Part shown: positions 36,731 through 43,913 of the stretch, piece after piece | How the letters are laid out: each line of letters starts with the position of its first letter | Numbering within the stretch: position 1 is the stretch's first letter | The notes under the pieces: model-generated | The model's input: the letters and a program-made list of their open reading frames with translations, nothing else | Databases searched by the model: none | Told to the model about the DNA's origin: nothing | Source: Arthrobacter_E sp044748305 | Lineage (GTDB): Bacteria; Actinomycetota; Actinomycetes; Actinomycetales; Micrococcaceae | Length of the DNA stretch: 64,000 bases | Direction of reading: 5' to 3' | Assembly: GCF_044748305.1 (NCBI RefSeq) | Contig: NZ_JBIVFT010000007.1 | Span: 124,001-188,000 of the forward strand | Position numbers and translations under genes: made by a program

Positions 36731-38086
36731 TCAGGAGCTGCGTTGCGTGCTGGGGCGCAGGTTCATGCCGAGCCAGTACAGTGCGGCGGATAGCGCGAAG
36801 GTCGGCAGGGTGGCGCCGATCGGACTCGTCCAGACGGTGCTCAGCAGCACGGATGTGCCGGCGCCGATGGCCCAGCAGGCCACCGCGATCCAGTTGACCC
36901 CCCGGATGTACCAGAATCGTCCGCCCGTGCTGAGAAGCAGGTCTTTCCCGTAGGAAGCACGTTTGAACCAGTAGTAGTCCACGATCACCACGGCGAACAC
37001 AGGCACGAACAATGAGCCGATGAGGGTGAGGAAGGAGGTGAACTGGCCCAGCAGACTGAGCCAGGTCGAGCCCAGGATGGACAGAGCCCCGAGGATGAGG
37101 GCTGCGGGCAGGAATCGCGTCCTGCCGCCGGGCCTGGCATTCACCACGGACGTGGTCATGCCGTAGACGACCATCGTGTTGGTCGCCATCACCGAGAAGA
37201 AGATCACCAGCGCCAGGGGGACCCCGAAGGAGTCGACGATCGTGGCCGGGTCGAATGACACCGCATCTCCGCCGGAGAGGACCACGTAGCCCAGGGCGGT
37301 GGCTCCGAGAAGCATTGCGACGATCGTAGAGACGGAGTATCCGACGCCCGCACCCACGACGCCGGCCCGCGTGCTGCGTGCCATCCGGTTGATGTCAGCG
37401 GAGAGCACCGTCCACGACACGGCGGTGGCGATGACGACGTCGAGCACGATCGCCGGTGTCGAACCCAGTGAGGTGTCCACGGCGATGCCCGAGAAGTCGG
37501 CCGGGGAGAAACGGCCGAAGGCCATGGCGAAGATCCAGGCGATCACTGCGAGGATCACGACGGCGAGCCACGGTTCGACCCGCGCGATGCCGGTGTGCCC
37601 GAAGATCGCCAGGATGACGACGAGGAGCTGGCAGAGCACTGAGAACAGGACCGGGCTGCTGAAGCCGGTGAACTGCTGCACCACATGGTCGACGGTGACG
37701 CCGGCCAGCATCGCCTGCACCCAGCTCCAGCCCATCAGGACGACCACATTGGCCCCGACCGGCAGGAGCGAACCCTTCAGCCCGAAGGCCCCTCGCGTGA
37801 TGGCCATGGTCGGCAGTCCGGTGCGGGTGCCGATGGCGCCGATGGAGGTCAGGGCAAGGGCTCCCACGAGCGTCCCGGCGACGATCATGACGACGGCCGT
37901 GCTGAAGGGGATCGCCGTGACGAAGAGCGTCCCGGTCAGCAAAGTGGTCACAACGAGGTTCGCGGCAAGCCAGATCATGCCGATGCGTGGGCCGGACAGG
38001 GTGCCTTTGACCGGTCCGGAGCTGTCCGCTTCGGCTGCCAACCGGGCATCGAGCCGGGCGTAGAGCCCTTGAACGGAGGTGCTCAC
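36731..38086 (-). CDS. NCS1-family permease (cytosine/purine type)
   Basis: A 451-residue, 12-segment NCS1 transporter only distantly like the adjacent one. Family text includes GTRTGLPTMAITRGAFGLKGSLLP and a WSWVQAMLAG segment in the substrate region. GTG at 38086 overlaps the stop of the NTF2-like gene by 4 nt (GTGA), so the two are coupled; the longer frame to 38314 is an antisense-like extension across that gene. Confidence 0.88.
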   Translation of the reverse strand: MSTSVQGLYARLDARLAAEADSSGPVKGTLSGPRIGMIWLAANLVVTTLLTGTLFVTAIPFSTAVVMIVAGTLVGALALTSIGAIGTRTGLPTMAITRGAFGLKGSLLPVGANVVVLMGWSWVQAMLAGVTVDHVVQQFTGFSSPVLFSVLCQLLVVILAIFGHTGIARVEPWLAVVILAVIAWIFAMAFGRFSPADFSGIAVDTSLGSTPAIVLDVVIATAVSWTVLSADINRMARSTRAGVVGAGVGYSVSTIVAMLLGATALGYVVLSGGDAVSFDPATIVDSFGVPLALVIFFSVMATNTMVVYGMTTSVVNARPGGRTRFLPAALILGALSILGSTWLSLLGQFTSFLTLIGSLFVPVFAVVIVDYYWFKRASYGKDLLLSTGGRFWYIRGVNWIAVACWAIGAGTSVLLSTVWTSPIGATLPTFALSAALYWLGMNLRPSTQRSS

Positions 38087-38481
38087 GGAGCGGGAACGGG
38101 GGAGAGGTGCTCGTGCACGGCCACGAGCGAGTCGCCATCGACGCGGAAGATGATGCTCTCGCGCTCCGTGGACTGTTCCCGGCTGCCGTCGCCCGGATCC
38201 ACCGTGGTGTCCACGGTGTGAGTGAAGACCGCCATGCCGGGGTAGACCTGGATCAGTTGCTGGGAGGAGGTGCACTCCAGTACTCGCCAGCCCGCCGACC
38301 GCCAGCCGTCCCACGCCTGCTCGTAGGCCGCCCGGTCGTCCAGCCTGCGGTCCTCCGGGTGGAAGACGAAGCTGGCGTCTTCGGAGAAGGCCCCGAAATA
38401 GGCGGCGCGGTCGTTGTCGCGGAAGGCGCGGACGATGGCCGCGGCGGCCTCTTCCACGCGGGATGTGCTGGGGGTTTCCAT
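38083..38481 (-). CDS. NTF2-like (SnoaL/AtzH-like) small protein
   Basis: A 132-residue cone-shaped NTF2-like protein. The pattern VEEAAAAIVRAFRDNDRAAYFGAFSEDASFVFHP followed by GMAVFTHTVDTTV and RESIIFRVDGDSLVAVHEHLS fits DUF4440/SnoaL/AtzH-like domains. Its tie to an NCS1 permease suggests a role in using the imported compound, as catalyst or chaperone. AAGGAG 5 nt before the ATG. Confidence 0.82.
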   Translation of the reverse strand: METPSTSRVEEAAAAIVRAFRDNDRAAYFGAFSEDASFVFHPEDRRLDDRAAYEQAWDGWRSAGWRVLECTSSQQLIQVYPGMAVFTHTVDTTVDPGDGSREQSTERESIIFRVDGDSLVAVHEHLSPVPAP

Positions 38482-38704
38482 GGCTCTCCTTCGAGACGGT
38501 TTCGAGGCCGGTTGTTTCGCACCAGGCAACACGTGATGCTACCTGAATAACACGTCTGGCAAGTCTTCGGTTTGAAGGTGTCGAAAGTCGGACATATGGG
38601 TAGTTCTACCTATGGACAAGTGGTTTGGCAACCGGTATGAGTCGCTTGGATTGGGTTCCCGTCCATTTGCATCTTGGCAAGGAATTCCTTGAAAACACCC
38701 CATC
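38482..38704. other. Non-coding stretch with small palindrome
   Basis: No gene seen. Base composition is more AT-rich than the flanks. GGTAG (38599-38603) and CTACC (38606-38610) form a short inverted repeat around TT. A similar GTAGTTACTAC palindrome occurs at 52866-52876, also in an AT-richer gap. Confidence 0.4.
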
Positions 38705-38898
38705 CTGGGCCGCTTCAAGGCCTTGCTGTTGACCGCGGTGCTCGTCGGTGCCGCACTGACAGGCACGGGCCACCGCTTCCGGCTACACCGCGGCGACTGC
38801 GGACGCTGACGGAGTGATCACGCTGGACGCCCGGGTCCACGTCTGGTCACTTCGCAGTGGCCAAGTACTCCGCCGCCACCGCGAAGATCGCGCCCTGA
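38705..38898 (+). pseudogene. Remnant of a small secreted protein gene
   Basis: Three coding-looking pieces lie in different frames. First, a signal-peptide-like FKALLLTAVLVGAALTG (from about 38713). Then, after a shift near 38764, ATASGYTAATADADGVITLDA. After another shift near 38840 the third piece is SGHFAVAKYSAATAKIAP, ending at TGA 38896-38898. No single frame joins them, so this looks like a decayed gene. The parent family is not recognised. Confidence 0.5.
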
Positions 38899-38967
38899 CG
38901 TTTCATCGCGAAGGCCCGAGCAGTTCCCATGGCCTGCTCTCGGGTGCGGACGCCTAGCATTGACAGG

Positions 38968-40578
38968 GTGAGTGAGACTGCCCGCACCCTCGACGTCCCC
39001 TGCTCCGACGATCCGTCACAGCTTCAGGCGCTCGCCGCCGACCTCCAAGCTCTCGACTTCACAGTCGACGGGGTGGCTGCACTGCTCGGAGCCTCCGCCT
39101 ACGAGGCACTGGGCCGGGACCAGCTCGTGCCGGCCCGACTCGCCCTTGAGGAACACGCCGGTGATCCTCTCGCCGTCGTTGTAGGGCTCTGGCTGCTGGC
39201 TGTCCCGCAGAGCGCAGACGCGCTCGACGTCGCTCTGCCCCGGACCCGGACCGCAGGTCTCCGCCGCCTCGGACTGGCCGAGGACGACGGCGATGGAGCC
39301 GTCCAGGCGGCGGTGGACCTACGCCCCTATGAGTTCTCCGACGAGGCCGAGGGAGTTCCCGTGGACACCCGGATCTGGGTTTCCAGCGATCTCGGAGCGC
39401 ATCAGAAACCGGGTGTCCTCCGTCATGACCATGTCCTGGGCATCGGGCATGCGTCCACCACCTTGGTGCAGACCACCATCCGGCGTCCTGTGGAACGGGC
39501 CCTGGATCTTGGAACCGGCTGCGGCATCCAGGCTTTTCACCTGCTCCGGCACGCACGTCACGTCACAGCCACGGACATCTCGGAGCGCGCCCTCGCGTTC
39601 ACCCGCTTCAACCTGTTGCTGAATGCTGCGGCCCTGGACCTGGACCCGCTGGCGCTCCACGAGCGCGTCGAGCTGCGTCTTGGCTCCCTTCTCGAACCCG
39701 TGGCGGGTGAACGTTTCGACCTGATCGTCTCCAATCCGCCGTTCGTGATCACACCTCGCCACCGGGGTGAAAGTGCGGCCGAACAGTTCACCTATCGTGA
39801 CGGCGGCCTGCCCGGCGACACGATCGTCGCCACACTGTTCCGGGCGCTGCCCGGTTTCCTCGCGCCAGGCGCCGTCGCCCAGATGCTCGGGAACTGGGAG
39901 ATCCATGAGGGCTCGGGCTGGGCCGACCGCCTGCGCTCCTGGCTTCCGGACGACGCCGAGGCCTGGGTGATCCAGCGTGAGACCGTCGGCCCGGAACGCT
40001 ACGCCGAAACCTGGCTGCGGGACGCCTCGGAGGGCCGTGATCCTGAGCTGTATGCCGCGAGTTACCGCGACTACCTGGAGGACTTCGCCGGACGCGACGT
40101 CGAAGCCGTCGGTTTCGGCATGGTGCTGCTGCGCCGTGTGGCCGCTGACGAGGCGCAGGAACCGCTGCGGCGCTTCGAAGAGATCGGATATGCCGTGGAG
40201 CAGCCGCTCGGGCCGCATCTCCAGTCAGCTCTGGAGCGCCGTTCCTGGCTCGCCGCACGGCGACTGGGCGAGGAGGCGCTCGTGGTGGCAGAGGATGTCA
40301 CGGAGGAACGCCATCAGCGCCCCGGCGCTGAGCATCCCGGCGTCATCCTGCTCCGCCAAGGGGCCGGCCTGCGCCGCACGAACCTGCTCAGCAGCGAGCT
40401 GGCGGGCTTCGTCTCCGCCTGCGACGGCGACTTCGCAGCGGGCGCTCTCGCTGCCGCCGTCGTCAGCCTGACCGAAGGCGCCGACAGTCTCAGCGACACC
40501 GAACGGACCGAGTCGCTCCTGGCAGAGGTCGCACAGCTGGTGCTGGACGGCTTTCTCCTTCCGGCCGGTGGGGACTGA
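38968..40578 (+). CDS. Class I SAM-dependent methyltransferase with NPPF motif
   Basis: A 536-residue methyltransferase. The N-terminal domain of about 150 residues is followed by the SAM site ALDLGTGCGIQAFHLL and the catalytic-site motif IVSNPPFVI, which marks N-methylation of Gln, adenine or guanine (HemK/PrmC, RlmG, TrmN6 relatives). A further 180-residue C-terminal part follows. Target unknown, perhaps rRNA. Start GTG at 38968: TAGCAT (38955-38960) ends 7 nt before it, a leaderless arrangement; the ATG at 38929 lies upstream of that -10. Confidence 0.87.
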   Translation: MSETARTLDVPCSDDPSQLQALAADLQALDFTVDGVAALLGASAYEALGRDQLVPARLALEEHAGDPLAVVVGLWLLAVPQSADALDVALPRTRTAGLRRLGLAEDDGDGAVQAAVDLRPYEFSDEAEGVPVDTRIWVSSDLGAHQKPGVLRHDHVLGIGHASTTLVQTTIRRPVERALDLGTGCGIQAFHLLRHARHVTATDISERALAFTRFNLLLNAAALDLDPLALHERVELRLGSLLEPVAGERFDLIVSNPPFVITPRHRGESAAEQFTYRDGGLPGDTIVATLFRALPGFLAPGAVAQMLGNWEIHEGSGWADRLRSWLPDDAEAWVIQRETVGPERYAETWLRDASEGRDPELYAASYRDYLEDFAGRDVEAVGFGMVLLRRVAADEAQEPLRRFEEIGYAVEQPLGPHLQSALERRSWLAARRLGEEALVVAEDVTEERHQRPGAEHPGVILLRQGAGLRRTNLLSSELAGFVSACDGDFAAGALAAAVVSLTEGADSLSDTERTESLLAEVAQLVLDGFLLPAGGD

Positions 40579-40674
40579 AACCGGAGGAATCGATCGCTGC
40601 CTCGGCAGCGGATGCACAATTCAACAAATGCTGTGAAGCCCCAACGGCTAGCCTCGGGGGAAGGAGAGCCGCCC

Positions 40675-40950
40675 ATGCGCGTCAGCGCAGAGGCACATGC
40701 TGTAGGGGAACACATGGCGGAACAACAAGACGCACCGAAAAGACACGGTTCGCGAGCGGCCTTCGGTGGCCGGGGACGTGGGGTTGAGCGGCGGAGCGTC
40801 GCCAGGCGAGATTCCCGGGTGGTCGACAGCGTCGCCTCCTCGCATGCAGTGCCACATCCGGTGGGCTCCGGCCTGAACACGGTCCGTGAGTCCGTATCCG
40901 GCGGCGAACGTTCCGGACTGCCGAAGCTCAGTGTCGTACGCGGGGTCTAA
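40675..40950 (+). CDS. Possible small Arg/Ser/Gly-rich protein
   Basis: A 91-residue open frame, no known family. In favour: AAGGAG 9 nt before the ATG, a TAGCCT hexamer at 40649 and a stop overlapping the start of the next gene. Against: unusual composition (RHGSRAAFGGRGRGVERRS) and no recognisable domain. Could be a leader for the paralogous pair downstream or spurious. Confidence 0.35.
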   Translation: MRVSAEAHAVGEHMAEQQDAPKRHGSRAAFGGRGRGVERRSVARRDSRVVDSVASSHAVPHPVGSGLNTVRESVSGGERSGLPKLSVVRGV

Positions 40951-41929
40951 TCCAACCGGCCGCGGAGAGCCGAAACGGCGAAAATCCGAGCATCCGGCCC
41001 CAGATGCTGATGGATTCGCGGCAGCGTTCACCGATGCCGTGCGAAACAGCGGCCAGTCGATGACGTGGTTGCGGGACAGGCTGGTGGCTCGCGGGCACCC
41101 GATTTCCTTGGCCACGCTGAGTTCCTGGAAAACCGGCTTGCGTGCTCCCCGGACGGTGTGGAGCGAAACGATCGTCGGGGAGATCGAGGAGATTCTGGAG
41201 CTCGACGGCGGCGCACTGCTGGGGAAAGTCCCCGGGAGGAAGATCAGTGTTGAATCGCTTGAGAAGCCCCACTTGCCGCGTCGCATCAGACAGGACGATT
41301 TCGAAGCCTTCCTCGAAGACGCCGAGCTGAAGCTCGGGGCGGATACGTCGTTGAACTTCCGGGATGTCTCGGTCGAACTCGTGTGCGACGTCGACGGACA
41401 AGGCTACGTTTCCTCCGAAAACCTCACCCTCGTCGTCCAGTGTCTCGAAGGGACTCTGGAGCGGATCGCTGTGGCCAAGATCTTCTCGCGAGAAGATTTC
41501 GGGCCGATCGCCATCTCGGTGCCGTTCGGCGGGCACGTCCTGGAGGACCTGGTCATCGGGGAAGGCGGAGTGATCGTCTCGGCGATTGAACTGGCAGAGC
41601 CGCTGGAACCCGGTGAGATCGCGATGGTGAACGTGCGGGTCGACTTTCCGGAACATGCCGCCAAGACCTCGGAGACAGGGTGGGTGGTCCGCCGTTCGAT
41701 CAAGAAGCTGATGCTCTGGGCACGGTTCGAGCCTTCCACCGTTCCGGCCCGGGTGGAGCAGATCGAAGTCGATGAGGAAGGAGAGCGCACGGTGCTGCGG
41801 GGCCTCGACACCGACAGTAGTGTCCATGTTCTCCGGTGGAATTTCGGACCGGGGAGCATGGCGCTGAGGTGGGACCCCGCCATCGATGGTGTACCGGACG
41901 AGGAAGGGGCTGATGATGCCGGCGGATAG
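40931..41929 (+). CDS. HTH protein with unknown beta-rich C-terminal domain (paralogue A)
   Basis: Around 332 residues. An N-terminal helix-turn-helix-like segment reads MTWLRDRLVARGHPISLATLSSWKTG, followed by IVGEIEEILELDGGALLG. The C-terminal 220 residues are predicted beta-rich, with LTLVVQCLEGTLERIAV, LEPGEIAMVNVRVDFP and a final FGPGSMALRWD. The next gene has the same order of motifs, so the two are diverged paralogues. The start is uncertain: GTG at 40931 or 40886, neither with a good ribosome site. No known ligand or target. Confidence 0.72.
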   Translation: MSYAGSNPTGRGEPKRRKSEHPAPDADGFAAAFTDAVRNSGQSMTWLRDRLVARGHPISLATLSSWKTGLRAPRTVWSETIVGEIEEILELDGGALLGKVPGRKISVESLEKPHLPRRIRQDDFEAFLEDAELKLGADTSLNFRDVSVELVCDVDGQGYVSSENLTLVVQCLEGTLERIAVAKIFSREDFGPIAISVPFGGHVLEDLVIGEGGVIVSAIELAEPLEPGEIAMVNVRVDFPEHAAKTSETGWVVRRSIKKLMLWARFEPSTVPARVEQIEVDEEGERTVLRGLDTDSSVHVLRWNFGPGSMALRWDPAIDGVPDEEGADDAGG

Positions 41930-42776
41930 CTTCCAACGTGCACTCGATGCAGGAATGAGGACCGCTGGGCTGAATCTCATGGAACTGCTTGCCGCGCTTC
42001 AGGAGCGAGGCCTCCAGGTGTCCCACTCGACCCTGAGCAGTTGGCGGACCGGGCGACGACGGCCAGACGCCTTCCGTTCGCTGCAGACACTCTCGGCGCT
42101 GGAGGAGGTGCTCGGACTTGAGGCCGGGGCGCTGACGGCGCACATCGTAGGGCGGTCCCCGCGTATCGGCAGCGTGCCGCGGCAGGCCGATGTGGACCCG
42201 GTCGACGCAGAACTGCTCGCCGCGCTTCCTGCGTCTCCCCTGGAGAACATTCGTCTGCTCTCCTTGCGGGAGGAGATCTTTGTCGATGAAGCCCTGTGCA
42301 TCAGCCGGATCGACACCATGGTGGTGTTGCAATGCGTCAAGGACGGTCTGGATTCCTTTGCGGTGACCCGGCGGTCACCGCACGCCGCCGATTCCAGTCC
42401 CGTCATCGAGGTCCACTACGGCGGAAGCCTGCTTGCGAGCCATCGGCACTCGGGGCGTCTCGGGACCGGCTACGCGATTGAACTGTCCCGTAGGCTCTCC
42501 GTCGGCCAGACGGCCGTGGTGGCGCTTCGCACGATCTTCCCGGCGGACTATCCGGCCCAGCGTTCACATGTCACCCGTGCTTGGTCGTCAATACGTGAAC
42601 TGGTCAATGTGTTCCATTTCGCGAATGCTCCGGAGTGGATCGAGGAAGTCGAACGAAGCGGCTCCAGGGCACGGTCCAGGGATTCCTCGCCGGGCCCGGC
42701 CGGCAGCCTGCTTCAGATGAAGTCGAAGTTCGGGCCCGGCACGATCAGCACGCGATGGGGCAGGCTCGACGACTAG
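41916..42776 (+). CDS. HTH protein with unknown beta-rich C-terminal domain (paralogue B)
   Basis: A 286-residue paralogue of the preceding protein. HTH-like LMELLAALQERGLQVSHSTLSSWRTG and LSALEEVLGLEAGALTA parallel paralogue A, as do TMVVLQCVKDGLDSFAV, LSVGQTAVVALRTIFP and the end KFGPGTISTRWG. AGGAAGGGG lies 6 nt before ATG 41916 (41913 possible). It overlaps the end of paralogue A by 14 nt. Function unknown; possibly a DNA-binding pair acting as a heterodimer. Confidence 0.75.
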   Translation: MPADSFQRALDAGMRTAGLNLMELLAALQERGLQVSHSTLSSWRTGRRRPDAFRSLQTLSALEEVLGLEAGALTAHIVGRSPRIGSVPRQADVDPVDAELLAALPASPLENIRLLSLREEIFVDEALCISRIDTMVVLQCVKDGLDSFAVTRRSPHAADSSPVIEVHYGGSLLASHRHSGRLGTGYAIELSRRLSVGQTAVVALRTIFPADYPAQRSHVTRAWSSIRELVNVFHFANAPEWIEEVERSGSRARSRDSSPGPAGSLLQMKSKFGPGTISTRWGRLDD

Positions 42777-42848
42777 GGTTTCCGCCTGAACCTGGCCGAA
42801 TGGCGATCCCTGGTGCCGCATGGCACCGTTCAGCCGTCGGAGTATGCG

Positions 42849-42904
42849 GCGGCGGGAAGCCCCTCCTAATTAATAGACTTCCCGCCGCTACGAGGGAGTC
42901 TATT
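42849..42904 (+). promoter_or_regulatory. Two mutually exclusive hairpins after the HTH pair
   Basis: GCGGCGGGAAG (42849-42859) can pair with CTTCCCGCCGC (42878-42888). Alternatively AATAGACTTCCC (42873-42883 region) pairs, with one bulge, with GGGAGTCTATT (42894-42904). The two share CTTCCC and cannot form together. This is either a terminator with an alternative fold or an attenuator-like switch. Confidence 0.45.
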
Positions 42905-43159
42905 TGTCGAGGCTTTTGCTGAATTCCGGAATTGTCACACCGTCCAAGACGATGTGTTCTGATGCCGGGGATTCGCGCCCGTCCGCTCTTCGCGCAGCCG
43001 TTTCGTCCTGCGGTACCGCAGGGACGGCTGAGTTCGTTCGGACGGACCGAATCGTTCCGCAGCCGCCATCCGGCTGCTCGATCCCGGCTGGCAGGAATGC
43101 GATCCGGACGCGGGCCGAGAAATGCTCATCAGTGGTGTGGATCACGCCTGGGCCGGGGA
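42905..43159. other. Gap before the ArsR-like gene, no gene recognised
   Basis: Open frames cross this stretch (for example 42904 onward and 42932 onward), but their products look like random high-GC translation and run in frame or out of frame into the regulator gene. No RNA gene or repeat seen. Confidence 0.4.
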
Positions 43160-43171
43160 TACACTGTGCCG

Positions 43172-43777
43172 GTGAGTACGGACCCTTCAGCTCCCCAGGA
43201 CACCGATCGCCGCCAGGTCGAGATCTCCGATCCCAAAGCCATCCGTGCCCTGGCGCATGCGGCCCGGCTGGCCGCGATCAGCGACCTTTATTCCAGTCAG
43301 GTCAGTCGCACCGCCACCGAACTCGCGGCGGTGACGGGTCTGACGCCCAGCGCCATGAGCTATCACCTCAGGGCGCTGCAGAAATGGGGCATGGTGGAGC
43401 CGGCGGAGAGCGACGGCGACGCGCGTGAGCGCCGCTGGAAGGCTGCCGGAACGGACTTCACCATCAAGTCCGTCAGCGGTTCGGGCCACCCCGAACTCGC
43501 CATTCTCGATCTGGAACTGGACGCGCAGCGGCGCCGTATCCTTTCGCACAATCAGGAACGTGACGAACTCACGCTGCGTGGTGAGGAGGAGCTCCGATTC
43601 CCCTCGATGTCCTTGTCCACTGAGATCGTCTATCTGGACCGCGACCGGGCCGGTGAGTTGATCGACCGGATGAACCAGCTGGTCCGGGAGTATTTGCCGA
43701 CCGATGCACAGGACCGGCCCAAGGACTGCCGACGGATCGCAACCCTGTGGTCCATCGTCCCGGACAGCACCCCCTGA
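43172..43777 (+). CDS. ArsR/winged-helix-type transcriptional regulator
   Basis: A 201-residue regulator: SDPKAIRALAHAARLAAISDL then TATELAAVTGLTPSAMSYHLRALQKWGMVEP is a winged HTH of the ArsR/HTH_20 type, followed by a 100-residue C-terminal domain with a helical end (GELIDRMNQLVREYL). TACACT at 43160-43165 lies 6 nt before GTG 43172, hence probably leaderless. No metal-binding Cys motif, so it likely senses something else. Upstream of topA. Confidence 0.83.
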   Translation: MSTDPSAPQDTDRRQVEISDPKAIRALAHAARLAAISDLYSSQVSRTATELAAVTGLTPSAMSYHLRALQKWGMVEPAESDGDARERRWKAAGTDFTIKSVSGSGHPELAILDLELDAQRRRILSHNQERDELTLRGEEELRFPSMSLSTEIVYLDRDRAGELIDRMNQLVREYLPTDAQDRPKDCRRIATLWSIVPDSTP

Positions 43778-43913
43778 GGTCTCTGGCGGCCCCGTACTGC
43801 GGTGTTCGCCGTCCACAAGGAATGCTTCGTGTCATACCCGTGGGGCAAAATGTGGTGAACTAAGCAGATATGGGTCTGAAGGCCCGCCAGCGAAGAAGTC
43901 CAGTAGGAGCACC

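Noticed and set aside
42904..43428. Open frames upstream of and across the ArsR-like start
   Set aside because: No family match and no ribosome site; the -10 hexamer at 43160 lies inside them, arguing that transcription begins after their start.
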